Positions 8,689 through 17,795 of a stretch of 64,000 nt of DNA are shown one piece after another; position 1 is the stretch's first letter, and each line of letters starts with the position of its first letter. The DNA is from Azospirillum sp. TSA2s (GTDB taxonomy: Bacteria > Pseudomonadota > Alphaproteobacteria > Azospirillales > Azospirillaceae): assembly GCF_004923315.1 (NCBI RefSeq), contig NZ_CP039646.1, positions 67,001 through 131,000 on the forward strand. The letters run 5' to 3'. The notes under the pieces were generated by a model, which saw only the letters and a program-made list of their open reading frames with translations, made no database searches and was not told where the DNA came from. The translations under genes and the position numbers were made by a program.

Positions 8689-11600
8689 ATGAACCAGATG
8701 ATCGACCCGAGCGCCGCCCCCGCCTCCGAGCCGTCCTTCTCCAGCAAGGCCCTTTCCAGTGGAACCGGTCCCTTCGCCGCCTTCGCCCCCGTCGTTCGTC
8801 CGGCCAGCCCGCTGCGTCAGGCGATCACCGCCGCCTATCGCCGGCCGGAGCCGGACTGCGTGGCGTGGCTGGTGGATCAGGCGGCGCTGCCGGCCGAGGT
8901 GACCAATGCTGCGGCCCAGACCGCGCGCTCGCTGATCGCCGCGCTGCGCGCCAAGCCGCAGGGGCGCGGGGTGGAGGGGCTGATCCACGAATACAGCCTG
9001 TCCAGCCAGGAGGGCGTGGCGCTGATGTGTCTGGCGGAGGCGCTGCTGCGCATCCCCGACCGCGCCACCCGCGACGCGCTGATCCGCGACAAGATCGCCG
9101 GCGGCGACTGGCGCGCCCATCTCGGCAACAGCCCGTCGCTGTTCGTCAACGCCGCGACCTGGGGGCTGCTGGTCACCGGCAAGGTCACGGGGGTTCTGGG
9201 CGACGGCTTCGGCGGCGAGCAGGCGTTGTCCTCGGCGCTGACCAAGCTGATCCTGCGCGGCGGCGAGCCGCTGATTCGCCGTGGTGTCGACATGGCCATG
9301 CGGATGATGGGCGAGCAGTTCGTCACCGGCCAGACCATCGACGAGGCGCTGTCCAACAGCCGCAAGATGGAGGCCGAGGGCTTCCGCTATTCCTACGACA
9401 TGCTGGGGGAGGCGGCGACCACCGCCGCCGACGCCGACCGTTATTACGCCGATTACGAGACGGCGATCCACGCCATCGGCAAGGCCTCGGCCGGGCGCGG
9501 CATCTATGACGGCCCCGGCATCTCGATCAAGCTGTCGGCCCTGCACCCGCGTTATTCGCGCGCCCAGGCGGACCGCGTGATGGCCGAACTTCTGCCGCGC
9601 GTCACCAAGCTGGCCCGGTTGGCCCGCAGCTACGACATCGGCCTGAACATCGACGCCGAGGAGGCCGACCGGCTGGAGCTGTCGCTCGATCTGCTGGAAG
9701 CGCTCTGCTTCGACCCGGACCTGAAGGGCTGGAACGGCATCGGCTTCGTCGTCCAAGCCTATGGCAAGCGCTGCCCCTATGTCATCGACTTCGTCGTCGA
9801 TCTGGCCCGTCGCAGCGGCCATCGGCTGATGGTCCGTCTGGTGAAGGGCGCCTATTGGGACAGCGAGATCAAGCGCGCCCAGGTCGACGGGCTGGAGGAT
9901 TTCCCGGTCTATACCCGCAAGCTGCACACCGACGTGTCCTATGCCGCCTGTGCCCGCCGGCTGCTGTCGGCGCCCGACGCGGTGTTCCCGCAGTTCGCCA
10001 CCCACAACGCCCAGACGCTGGCGACCATCTACCAGATGGCCGCGCATCTGAACGGCGCGTTCAAGGTCGGCCAGTACGAGTTCCAGTGCCTGCACGGCAT
10101 GGGCGAGCCGCTCTACAAGGAAGTGGTCGGCCCGCTGAAGCGGCCCTGCCGCGTCTATGCCCCGGTCGGTACGCACGAGACCCTGCTGGCCTATCTGGTC
10201 CGCCGCCTGCTGGAGAACGGCGCCAACAGCTCCTTCGTCAATCGCATCGCCGACAAGAGCGTGTCGATCGACGATCTGGTCGCCGACCCGGTGGCGCTGG
10301 CCCGCGCCGCCCTCCCGGTGGGCGAAAAGAACCCGCTGATCGCCCTGCCCAAGGATCTCTACGGTGCCGAGCGGGCGAACTCCGCCGGTCTCGACCTGTC
10401 GAACGAGACCACGCTGGCCGAGCTTTCCGCCGCGATGCGCGACAGCGCCACCGTCGCCTGGACCGCCGCCCCGCTGCTGGCGGATGGCGAGCGACAAGGC
10501 AAGAGCCAGCCGGTGCTGAACCCGGCCGACCACCGCGACGTCGTCGGCCACTGCATCGAGGCCGGCCCGGCCGACATCGCCGACGCCTTCCTGTTCGCCG
10601 AGGCCGCCGCCCCGGTCTGGGCCGCGACCCCGCCGGCCCAGCGCGCCGCCTGCCTGTTCCGCGCCGCCGACGCGATGCAGGCGCGGATGCCGACCCTGCT
10701 CGGCCTCATCATCCGCGAGGCCGGCAAGTCCACCGCCAACGCCATAGCCGAGGTGCGCGAGGCCATCGACTTCCTGCGCTATTACGCCGCCCGCGTCCGC
10801 GACGGCTTCGCCAACGACACCCACCGCCCGCTGGGGCCGGTGGTCTGCATCAGCCCGTGGAACTTCCCGCTCGCCATCTTCTCGGGCCAAGTCGCCGCGG
10901 CGCTGGCCGCCGGCAACCCGGTTCTGGCCAAGCCGGCGGAGGAAACTCCGCTGATCGCGGCGGAGGCCGTGCGCATCCTGCACGCCGCCGGCGTTCCCGC
11001 CGGTGCGGTCCAGCTTCTGCCCGGCGCGGGGGAGGTCGGCGCCGCCCTGGTCGGCCATGCCGGCACCCGTGCGGTGATGTTCACCGGCTCCACCGAGGTC
11101 GCCCGCCTGATCCAGCGCCAGCTGGCCGGGCGCCTGTCGCCGGACGGCGCGCCGATCCCGCTGATCGCCGAAACCGGCGGCCAGAACGCCATGATCGTCG
11201 ACAGCTCAGCCCTGGCGGAGCAGGTGGTCGGCGACGTCATCGCCTCTGCCTTCGACAGTGCCGGCCAGCGCTGCTCGGCCCTGCGCATCCTCTGTCTGCA
11301 GGAGGATGTGGCCGACCGCACGCTGACCATGCTGAAGGGCGCGATGCGCGAGCTGCGCCTCGGCAGCCCCGACCGTCTCGCTATCGATGTCGGCCCGGTC
11401 ATCACCGCCGAGGCGCGCGATGGCATCACCCGCCACATCGAGGCGATGCGGGCGAAGGGCCGCCGGGTGGAGTCGCTGCCGCTGCCGGCGGAGACCGCCA
11501 ACGGCACCTTCGTCGCGCCGACGATCATCGAGATCGACACCATCGCCGACCTGGAGCGCGAGGTGTTCGGCCCGGTCCTGCATGTGCTTCGCTTCCGCCG

Positions 11601-12435
11601 CGACGATCTGGACCGGCTGGTCGACGCCATCAACGGCACCGGCTATGGCCTGACCTTCGGTCTGCACACCCGCATCGACGCCACAATCGACCGGGTGACC
11701 GGCCGGATCGAGGCGGGCAACCTGTACGTCAACCGCAACACCATCGGCGCGGTGGTCGGCGTACAGCCCTTCGGCGGCCACGGCCTGTCCGGCACCGGCC
11801 CGAAAGCCGGCGGCCCGCTGTACCTGTCCCGCCTGCTGTCCGTACGTCCGTCCCTTGAGTTGGGCATGCGCGGCAGCGACGCCGTACGTGCGCCGGCCCA
11901 CGCCCTCGCCGACTGGCTGGCCGACCAGGGCAAGGCGGAGATCGCCACCGACGTTCGGTCTCTGGCGAAGCGCTCCCCCGTCGGCGGCAGCGTCGAACTG
12001 GCCGGCCCGGTCGGTGAGCAGAACATCTACAGCCTGATTCCGCGCGGCCGTATCCTGCTGCTGCCGCAGACGGAGGAGGGGCTGTACCGGCTGCTGGGCG
12101 CGGCGCTCGCCACCGGCAATGAGATAGTGGTCGATGGCGACGGGGGCGTCACCGCCGGCCTGAAGACCCTGCCGGCGGAGCTTTCCGCCCGTGTCCGGGT
12201 GAGCGCGAACTGGACCGGCTTCGGCCCGCTGGCTGGCGCGCTGGTGGAGGGTGACTCCGCCCGCCTGCTGGCTGCCAACCGCCGCATCGCCGAACTGCCC
12301 GGCCCCATCGTCCTGACCCAGGGCGTGCCCATGGGCGGCGAGGGGGTGGAGATCGCCTGGCTGATGAACGAGCGCTCCGTCAGCACCAACACCACCGCCG
12401 CCGGCGGCAACGCCAGCCTCGTGGCGATGAGCTGA
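8689..12435 (+). CDS. putA: Bifunctional proline dehydrogenase / glutamate-semialdehyde dehydrogenase
   Basis: 1,248 residues. It oxidises proline to glutamate in two steps with channelling of pyrroline-5-carboxylate. Residues of about 60-480 are the FAD-dependent PRODH barrel (ISIKLSALHPRYS, GLNIDAEEADRLELSL, RLVKGAYWD, QFATHNAQT). Residues of about 550-1010 are the ALDH domain, with the NAD-binding VVCISPWNFPLA, general-base Glu828 (AETGGQN) and nucleophile Cys862 (AGQRCSALR). The last 230 residues are the C-terminal domain typical of longer type-B PutA. There is no N-terminal ribbon-helix-helix domain, so it should not repress its own gene. Confidence 0.97.
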   Translation: MNQMIDPSAAPASEPSFSSKALSSGTGPFAAFAPVVRPASPLRQAITAAYRRPEPDCVAWLVDQAALPAEVTNAAAQTARSLIAALRAKPQGRGVEGLIHEYSLSSQEGVALMCLAEALLRIPDRATRDALIRDKIAGGDWRAHLGNSPSLFVNAATWGLLVTGKVTGVLGDGFGGEQALSSALTKLILRGGEPLIRRGVDMAMRMMGEQFVTGQTIDEALSNSRKMEAEGFRYSYDMLGEAATTAADADRYYADYETAIHAIGKASAGRGIYDGPGISIKLSALHPRYSRAQADRVMAELLPRVTKLARLARSYDIGLNIDAEEADRLELSLDLLEALCFDPDLKGWNGIGFVVQAYGKRCPYVIDFVVDLARRSGHRLMVRLVKGAYWDSEIKRAQVDGLEDFPVYTRKLHTDVSYAACARRLLSAPDAVFPQFATHNAQTLATIYQMAAHLNGAFKVGQYEFQCLHGMGEPLYKEVVGPLKRPCRVYAPVGTHETLLAYLVRRLLENGANSSFVNRIADKSVSIDDLVADPVALARAALPVGEKNPLIALPKDLYGAERANSAGLDLSNETTLAELSAAMRDSATVAWTAAPLLADGERQGKSQPVLNPADHRDVVGHCIEAGPADIADAFLFAEAAAPVWAATPPAQRAACLFRAADAMQARMPTLLGLIIREAGKSTANAIAEVREAIDFLRYYAARVRDGFANDTHRPLGPVVCISPWNFPLAIFSGQVAAALAAGNPVLAKPAEETPLIAAEAVRILHAAGVPAGAVQLLPGAGEVGAALVGHAGTRAVMFTGSTEVARLIQRQLAGRLSPDGAPIPLIAETGGQNAMIVDSSALAEQVVGDVIASAFDSAGQRCSALRILCLQEDVADRTLTMLKGAMRELRLGSPDRLAIDVGPVITAEARDGITRHIEAMRAKGRRVESLPLPAETANGTFVAPTIIEIDTIADLEREVFGPVLHVLRFRRDDLDRLVDAINGTGYGLTFGLHTRIDATIDRVTGRIEAGNLYVNRNTIGAVVGVQPFGGHGLSGTGPKAGGPLYLSRLLSVRPSLELGMRGSDAVRAPAHALADWLADQGKAEIATDVRSLAKRSPVGGSVELAGPVGEQNIYSLIPRGRILLLPQTEEGLYRLLGAALATGNEIVVDGDGGVTAGLKTLPAELSARVRVSANWTGFGPLAGALVEGDSARLLAANRRIAELPGPIVLTQGVPMGGEGVEIAWLMNERSVSTNTTAAGGNASLVAMS

Positions 12436-12452
12436 GGGAGGGAGCTGTAATG

Positions 12453-12596
12453 CCCTCTCCCGCCCCGGGAGAGGGAGGGACCCGCCGAAGGCGGGAGGGT
12501 GAGGGGTTATCCGGACATGGATTTCAATCCTTGGATCACCCCTCACCCTTCCCATGCTCCGCATGGGCCCCTTCCCTCTCCCGGGGCGGGAGAGGG
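12453..12596. repeat. Composite palindromic repeat between convergent genes
   Basis: Two 23-base hairpins, 12453-12475 and 12574-12596, each have 10-base arms (CCCTCTCCCG/CGGGAGAGGG) around 3 bases, and the loops CCC and GGG make them inverted copies of each other. Smaller hairpins lie between (CCCGCC-GAA-GGCGGG and CCCATGC-TCC-GCATGGG). It sits between the 3' ends of putA and the MmyB-type regulator and may act as a bidirectional terminator. The regulator's stop codon at 12536-12538 lies inside it. Confidence 0.75.
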
Positions 12597-13429
12597 AGTT
12601 GCATGCGCAGCCGCTCCGCCGTTTCGGCATCGGCCGGAAAGAACGCCTCGATCGCCAGTTCCGACAGCGTGACATCCACCGCCGTCCCGAAGACGGTGGT
12701 CGTGCTGAACAGGCTCAGCAAACCAACGGACGTGTGCAGCCGCAGCGGCACCACCACGTCCGGATGATGCCCAGCCTCGCCACCGCCATCATCCAGAGAC
12801 GAGGCCGGCGCCGGATACCCCTGCAACTCGCTGCGCAGAGCCACCAGCACCGGATCGGCGCTTGTCTCGATCTGGCGGGTCAGGCGGGACAGCACATGCT
12901 CCCGCCACTGCGCCCAGTTGCCGATACGGCCGGCCAGCCCGTCGGGATGCAGGCTGAGGCGCAGCACATTGACCGGCCCCGCCAGCAGCTCCGCCGACAC
13001 CCCCTCCAGCAGCGGCGCCACCGCCCGGTTCGCCGCAAGCAGATGCCAATGCCGGTCCACCGCCAGCGCCGGAAACGGTTCGTGCCCGGTCAGCACCAGA
13101 TCCACCGCCTTGCGCGCCGCCTCCATCGCCGGGTTGTCCAGGCTGTGTTCGCTATAGACCGGGGCGAAGCCGGCGGCGACCAGCAGGGCGTTGCGGTCCC
13201 GCAGCGGCACGTCCAGCCGTTCCGCCAGATGGATCAGCATGCCGCGGCTCGGCTGCGACCGCCCGGTCTCGAGAAAACTGACATGCCGGGTGGAGATGTC
13301 CGCCTCGCAGGCGAGATCGAGCTGGCTGAGGCCGCGCCGCTGCCGCCAGGAGCGCAGCAGGGCGCCGACCGGCGGCCCGGCCGGTGCCCTGCCGTTGCGG
13401 CCGGTGGTCTGAGAGGTGCCATGGGGCAT
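12536..13429 (-). CDS. XRE-family regulator with MmyB-like ligand domain
   Basis: 297 residues. Residues of about 20-80 are an XRE helix-turn-helix (LRSWRQRRGLSQLDLACEA, STRHVSFLETGRSQPS). Residues of about 105-270 fit the MmyB-like domain common in actinobacterial and proteobacterial regulators (AVDRHWHLLAANRAVAPLL; LRLSLHPDGLAGRIGNW; FSTTTVFGTAVDVTLSELAIE). Its C-terminal 20 residues are encoded by the palindromic repeat at 12536-12596, which seems to have replaced the original 3' end. The adjacent leftward hydrolase gene is a plausible target. Confidence 0.85.
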   Translation of the reverse strand: MPHGTSQTTGRNGRAPAGPPVGALLRSWRQRRGLSQLDLACEADISTRHVSFLETGRSQPSRGMLIHLAERLDVPLRDRNALLVAAGFAPVYSEHSLDNPAMEAARKAVDLVLTGHEPFPALAVDRHWHLLAANRAVAPLLEGVSAELLAGPVNVLRLSLHPDGLAGRIGNWAQWREHVLSRLTRQIETSADPVLVALRSELQGYPAPASSLDDGGGEAGHHPDVVVPLRLHTSVGLLSLFSTTTVFGTAVDVTLSELAIEAFFPADAETAERLRMQLPLPPREREGAHAEHGKGEG

Positions 13430-13483
13430 GGTGAGTGCTCCGAACCCATACGGACTCAATATTTTCGGCGGCCATGGTTGCCG

Positions 13484-14299
13484 TCATCCGCGGGCGAAGG
13501 CCAGCAGTTCCGTGTTGAACCGGTCGCGGTGGGTGATGAACAGGCCGTGTGGCGCCCCCTCATAGAAGGACAGCGTGGCGTTCGGCATCAGCGCCACCGT
13601 GCGTTCGGCGAGCGCCAGCGGCGTCGTCACATCTCGGTCGCCATGGACGACCAGCGTCGGCACGGTGATGGCCGGCAGTTCCTTGCGAAAATCGGCCGAG
13701 GTGATGGCGCGGTTGCACTCCAGCAGGGCCAACAGCGAGGATTGCAGTGCCATTCCGGTGATCCACCCCTTCATCTCCGCCGAGGTCTCCTCGTTCACGA
13801 AGGGGTCGATGTTGTCGCCGAGCCATTTCGGGAAGTCGCGCAGCAGCTGCTCCGTCCGGAACGCCTCGAACAGCGCCGGATCGACGCCATCGGGGTTGTC
13901 GTCGGTGCGCGCCATCAGCGGCGTGATGGTTCCCACCATCACCACGCCCGCCACCCGCCCGGAGCCATGCCGGGTCAGATAGCGCACGATCTCCCCCGTC
14001 GCCATCGAATGGCCGACCAGCGTCACGTCGCGCAGATCCAGCCCGTCGATCAGGGCGGCGATGTCGTCCGCCAGCCGGTCGAAGCCGTAGCCTGACGGCG
14101 ACTCGTCCGATTTCCCATGGCCGCGGCGGTCGAAGGCGATGCAGCGGCAGCCCTGCTCGGACAGCGGCGCCATCTGATAGGCCCAGGCGTCGGAGGTCAG
14201 CGACCAGCTCGACACGAACAGGATCGGCCGGCTGCCCTCCTTATTTCCCCAATCGCGGTAGAACAGGCGCACGCCGTCGTCGGTGTGGATGAAGCCCAT
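13484..14299 (-). CDS. Alpha/beta hydrolase
   Basis: 271 residues, a complete alpha/beta-hydrolase fold of the haloperoxidase/esterase type. The nucleophile elbow is VGHSMATGE (Ser near 97), the acid is in VVHGDRDVTTP and the catalytic His in EGAPHGLFITH. The oxyanion region is FVSSWSLTSDAW. No signal peptide, so cytoplasmic. It is followed in the same direction by an NTF2-like gene upstream and a regulator downstream, suggesting a small detoxification unit; the substrate is unknown. Confidence 0.88.
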   Translation of the reverse strand: MGFIHTDDGVRLFYRDWGNKEGSRPILFVSSWSLTSDAWAYQMAPLSEQGCRCIAFDRRGHGKSDESPSGYGFDRLADDIAALIDGLDLRDVTLVGHSMATGEIVRYLTRHGSGRVAGVVMVGTITPLMARTDDNPDGVDPALFEAFRTEQLLRDFPKWLGDNIDPFVNEETSAEMKGWITGMALQSSLLALLECNRAITSADFRKELPAITVPTLVVHGDRDVTTPLALAERTVALMPNATLSFYEGAPHGLFITHRDRFNTELLAFARG

Positions 14300-14328
14300 G
14301 ATCGATCTCCCTGTGAAAGAACTGCGGT

Positions 14329-14706
14329 TCAGGCCGTCGGCATCTGGTCGAGGAAGCCGGTCACGCTGCGCAGCCGTCCGTCCGCCGCCAGCAGGGCGAA
14401 ATCGGTGCCGCGGGCGAGCGGCTCGCCGCCCTCCGGCCCCAGCGCCCAGGAGAAGCGCAGCCGGTCATTGTGCCCGTCCACAGCCCCGAGCAGGCTGAAG
14501 CGCAGGCCGGGGAACTTCTGCTGCACGGCGTCGATCAGGGCGTCCAGCCCGTCATGGCCGCTGACCCCCGCCAGCGGGTCGAGATAGCTGGCATCCTCGC
14601 TCCAGCCCTCAGCGATCAGGGCGCGACGCCGCTGCGGGTCGGTCTCGTTCCAGGCGGCGATGTAGAGGTCGGCGATTGCGGCGGGGGTGTGGGTCGCGTC
14701 GGTCAT
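14329..14706 (-). CDS. NTF2-like / SnoaL-like small protein
   Basis: 125 residues with the cone-shaped NTF2-like sequence layout: IADLYIAAWNETDPQRRRALI, then SYLDPLAGVSGHDGLDALIDAV, then strands ending in RSVTGFLDQ. Members are small isomerases or cyclases, or binding modules. It is the last chromosomal gene before the prophage and lies 29 bases upstream of the hydrolase gene. Confidence 0.75.
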   Translation of the reverse strand: MTDATHTPAAIADLYIAAWNETDPQRRRALIAEGWSEDASYLDPLAGVSGHDGLDALIDAVQQKFPGLRFSLLGAVDGHNDRLRFSWALGPEGGEPLARGTDFALLAADGRLRSVTGFLDQMPTA

Positions 14707-14850
14707 CGTCAGGTCCCTTTCTCGGTCCGTTGTCCTGGTCGCCGGATTGTCCCGGCGAAGCCAGAATTGCCCGATGGCGGGAGCTGAATCGATTACGTGC
14801 CAGGTAAAATCAGAGCGTTGATCCGATTGAGGTATCTGCGGCGTTTTCCG
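14707..14850. other. Left prophage boundary region (attL expected here)
   Basis: The host gene starts at 14706 and the integrase stop is at 14851, so the left attachment site should lie in these 144 bases or just inside the integrase 3' end. No tRNA gene or obvious tRNA 3' end is present. The core cannot be defined because the right end of the prophage is outside the window. Confidence 0.4.
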
Positions 14851-15807
14851 TCATTTGCCATTGCGCCAATTTTCCAGCTTCGTGATGGCCGCTGACGCCC
14901 GTTTCCGCTGGTCGCTTTCTCGCGTGTAGAACTCCAGCATGGACAGGGTAGAGTGCCCCGTGATGGCCGCGATTTCATGGATGCTGCATCCGGCCTCGGC
15001 AAGGCGGGCAGCGGCGACTTTGCGCAAGCCATGGAATACGAAACCATCAAACTCCGGCCGCAGCAATGCCCCGTCGCTGTTCCGGCGACGGACATATTGC
15101 CCGAACGATGCGGAGAACAGATCGGCCCGTCGCCACGGAGTTCCGTCCGGTCTGACCAGAATGTGCGTTGAATTGGCGGAGGCCTTCCATGCGTCCAACT
15201 CCGCACGAAGGGCACTGTGACATGGCACGACCAAGCGCTTGCCTGTCTTCTGCTGAACGAGGCTGATGACAGAGCCGTCATAGTCAGACCATAGCATGCG
15301 GATGCAATCGCCTTCGCGCTGACCTGTGTAGACAGCGATCACGACGGCCCGGCGAAGGTGCTCCGGGAGCGCGCCGGGCGTGAGCGCTTTCTCAACCAGA
15401 CCTTCGGGCCACCGCGCGTGCTCGCTGATCGGCAGTTTCTTGATCCGTAGGGCGGGATGGTATGGGATGTATTCCCGCTCGACCGCGAAACTCAGAAGTA
15501 CCGTCCACACCTTGTGGACCTCGTTCGCCATAGCTGGAGTATCAGCCATGGCATCACGGTGGGTTAGTACGTGGCGCCGCTTTATCTTGACAATCTCAAC
15601 TTCGCCGTATTCGGCAACAATGCTATTAAGAAATCTATCGTACAGCTTCTGTGAGTTTGGCTTTAAACCCCTATACTGTGGACTGGCGATGTATTCCCTG
15701 GCGACGGACGCGACCGTACGCGCCCGCGCCTCGTCTTTACTGCGGGCGTAGCTGTAGGTTTTTACCGTTCCGTCTGCGAGAGTTCTCGTTACGGTTTTGC
15801 GGCCCAT
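14851..15807 (-). CDS. int: Tyrosine integrase
   Basis: 318 residues. The N-terminal SAM-like core-binding domain covers about 35-130 and the catalytic domain about 150-318. Active-site residues are seen in order: Arg in YTGQREGD, Lys in QQKTGKRLVV, HGLRK (His and Arg), the second His in GHSTLSM, and Tyr in EFYTR. It catalyses prophage integration and excision. It is the last gene of the leftward early operon and its start overlaps the small helix-turn-helix gene by 71 bases. The ATG at 15807 is used; an upstream in-frame extension would lie wholly in that gene. Confidence 0.93.
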   Translation of the reverse strand: MGRKTVTRTLADGTVKTYSYARSKDEARARTVASVAREYIASPQYRGLKPNSQKLYDRFLNSIVAEYGEVEIVKIKRRHVLTHRDAMADTPAMANEVHKVWTVLLSFAVEREYIPYHPALRIKKLPISEHARWPEGLVEKALTPGALPEHLRRAVVIAVYTGQREGDCIRMLWSDYDGSVISLVQQKTGKRLVVPCHSALRAELDAWKASANSTHILVRPDGTPWRRADLFSASFGQYVRRRNSDGALLRPEFDGFVFHGLRKVAAARLAEAGCSIHEIAAITGHSTLSMLEFYTRESDQRKRASAAITKLENWRNGK

Positions 15808-16045
15808 CGCGGAGCAACCTTGCTGCAATTTCGTCAGGATCGGCAGAACGGCGACGCGGCTTCTCTGCCGCCTCATCAAGTCCAGAGCGCGCGGCATAGC
15901 GCAAGCTGTCAATATGCCACCGCTTTAGCCCGCCGATCAGAGAGGGAGCCGGCAAGACGCCGCGCTCCACCCAGCGCCTGACCGTGCCACGGCTGGTATC
16001 GAAGAACTCGGCAACGCTCTCTTCCGATAGGTACTCAGTTGCCAT
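15737..16045 (-). CDS. Excisionase-like helix-turn-helix protein
   Basis: 102 residues. Residues 4-50 form a MerR/AlpA-like winged helix (YLSEESVAEFFDTSRGTVRRW, then KRWHIDSLRYAA), the usual form of phage excisionases and DNA-binding factors. The C-terminus is Arg-rich. Position just upstream of, and overlapping, the integrase supports a directionality-factor role, which is inference from context. Confidence 0.7.
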   Translation of the reverse strand: MATEYLSEESVAEFFDTSRGTVRRWVERGVLPAPSLIGGLKRWHIDSLRYAARSGLDEAAEKPRRRSADPDEIAARLLRDGPQNRNENSRRRNGKNLQLRPQ

Positions 16046-16346
16046 CCGCCCTCTCCTCCTCCTGTGCGGCCTCCAGATGCCTGCCGATTTCGTTGATGAT
16101 CCCAGGCGGCAGGATGAAGTCAGCGCTTGCCTTGGCGGTCTCTCGATGGATCATGTATTCGGAAACCCACCCGGCAGCGATGGCGTCATGAGCCGCCGTG
16201 AGCGCTTCCGCTTCCGACTGAAAGTCGCCGTAGACCGATAGGGCGCGCGGGATATCCTCCCCACGACGCTTTCCCGGCCGGCCGTCGGTGACGTAGGCTT
16301 TCCAGCGCCCGGCGGAGCGGGCGCGCTCCAACAGGTCAGCGCTCAT
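16035..16346 (-). CDS. Hypothetical phage protein
   Basis: 103 residues, no recognised domain; the middle has a basic stretch (DGRPGKRRGED) and the C-terminus is acidic (EAAQEEERADGN). It overlaps both neighbours by 11 bases, showing tight packing in the leftward operon. Confidence 0.6.
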   Translation of the reverse strand: MSADLLERARSAGRWKAYVTDGRPGKRRGEDIPRALSVYGDFQSEAEALTAAHDAIAAGWVSEYMIHRETAKASADFILPPGIINEIGRHLEAAQEEERADGN

Positions 16347-17049
16347 CGGTCGCCTCCTTCGCCGACAGGGCGGCGCGGGCCAGTCCGAGATACCGCTCAG
16401 CCGGCGCCATGGACGCGGCGCACGGCTCCACGCCGCAGTCGCGCTGCACCACATCGGCAAGCCCGGTCAGCGCCTCCCGCATCACTCGCTCGCGCTCCAG
16501 CGAGGCGTCCAAAGCCCTGTGATAATCGGCCGCTCTGCTCTCAGCGCGATCCGCGCGCTCCGTCTCACCGGTCAGCCCGATCTGCCAGCCGATGCCAGCG
16601 ACTGCGGCCTCATGCTCCTCCAACATCGCCACGCAGTCATCAAGCCCGTAGCCTGATGGGTCGTCCATCGGAGCGCCGGTCAGCTTGCCGACGACGGCGA
16701 TCAGGCGCGGCAGATCGGCAAGCGCTGCCTCTGCTGTGGTGGCGCGGGCTAAGGCGGCGCTACAGTCCTCGCGAAGGGCGAACACGTCCCCCTCGGCATC
16801 ACCGGCTCGCCCCTCCTCCGAAAGGTATTTGGTTTCGAAGCTGTCCCGCTCCTTGGTCAGCCGCTCGATCTCCGCCCTCAGGGCCTCGATCTGTCGCACC
16901 TGGGTGCGGATCATGGTGGCCGCATCGAGAGCCAAGCCAACCGCGTCTGACGGATCGTAAAACATGGCGATCTCGTTCACGTCGGTCAGCTTGACCGCCA
17001 GTTCTTCCGGCGTCGGCGTCGGCGTCGCGGCGGTGGGGGTGGCGGTCAT
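16336..17049 (-). CDS. Hypothetical coiled-coil phage protein
   Basis: 237 residues. After a Thr/Pro-rich start (TATPTAATPTPTPEE) there is a predicted coiled coil at about 50-85 (IEALRAEIERLTKERDSFE) and a second helical Ala/Arg-rich stretch at 150-200. No family recognised. The start ATG overlaps the stop of the methyltransferase gene by 4 bases. Confidence 0.6.
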   Translation of the reverse strand: MTATPTAATPTPTPEELAVKLTDVNEIAMFYDPSDAVGLALDAATMIRTQVRQIEALRAEIERLTKERDSFETKYLSEEGRAGDAEGDVFALREDCSAALARATTAEAALADLPRLIAVVGKLTGAPMDDPSGYGLDDCVAMLEEHEAAVAGIGWQIGLTGETERADRAESRAADYHRALDASLERERVMREALTGLADVVQRDCGVEPCAASMAPAERYLGLARAALSAKEATDER

Positions 17050-17795
17050 CGGGCGGGCTCCTGAAAAAGGCTGAGCGTCGCTGATGCGACAGGCGCGGTA
17101 GCAAACAGGCTTGGCGACGCTACATAAGCCCCCCATTCGGCCTGGATCGAGCGGACGGCGGTCTCGAAATGCTCCCTGTCCTTTTCGCAGCCGACGTACC
17201 GCATGCCCAGGCGGATAGCTGCCTTGGCGATGCTGGCGCTGCCCATGTACGGATCGGCGATCAGCGAACCCGGCTGCAGCTTGGCGCGACGGATGACGAA
17301 CTCATGGAGCGCGACGGGCTTCTGGTGCGGGTGGAGCTTCCCGCCGGCCTTGGCGATATTCTCTTCGCCGGCCCGGATCAGGCCCTTCCAAAGCTGCCGG
17401 TGGATGCGCGCGACGCCGCTTAAGTTGGTCCAGGCCAGTTCGCAATCGGCGTTGTCATCTGGTGTCACGCCGCAGCGCTTGTCCCAGATGATCCACGCCG
17501 CACTGTCGGGAAGACGCGAGGCGAAATGATTGCCGCCCCACAGAACGACCTTCGGGAACCCGAGCCACGGCGACGGATCAAACGGCTCTTTGTCGCCCTC
17601 GATCTTCTTGAAGCCGCGCCCCTTGGTCACGATCCCTTTCAGCGACTGTCCGCCGCGCCCACGGCCTTCGGTGTTGTTGTCGATCCCATATGGCGGATCG
17701 GACATCAGCAGGTCGGCGCCCGCAAACTCTTCCATGACCGCCCTGCAGTCCGCATGGATCAGGACGCATGGGCCTATCTCGACGGTCTCAGCCAT
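17046..17795 (-). CDS. DNA N4/N6 methyltransferase
   Basis: 249 residues. Motif IV is SDPPYGID (near residue 35) and motif I is DPYMGSAS (near 195) followed by GCEKDREHF; this order (catalytic motif first) marks the beta group of amino methyltransferases that modify adenine N6 or cytosine N4 with S-adenosylmethionine. No restriction partner lies next to it, so it is an orphan phage enzyme likely to protect phage DNA or affect regulation. ATG at 17795 overlaps the preceding stop as ATGA. Confidence 0.87.
   Translation of the reverse strand: MAETVEIGPCVLIHADCRAVMEEFAGADLLMSDPPYGIDNNTEGRGRGGQSLKGIVTKGRGFKKIEGDKEPFDPSPWLGFPKVVLWGGNHFASRLPDSAAWIIWDKRCGVTPDDNADCELAWTNLSGVARIHRQLWKGLIRAGEENIAKAGGKLHPHQKPVALHEFVIRRAKLQPGSLIADPYMGSASIAKAAIRLGMRYVGCEKDREHFETAVRSIQAEWGAYVASPSLFATAPVASATLSLFQEPAR

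Noticed and set aside
8542..11058. Long minus-strand open frame opposite putA
   Set aside because: It mirrors the high-GC codon pattern of putA; its composition (Arg/Gly/Gln-rich) fits a shadow and no domain is visible.
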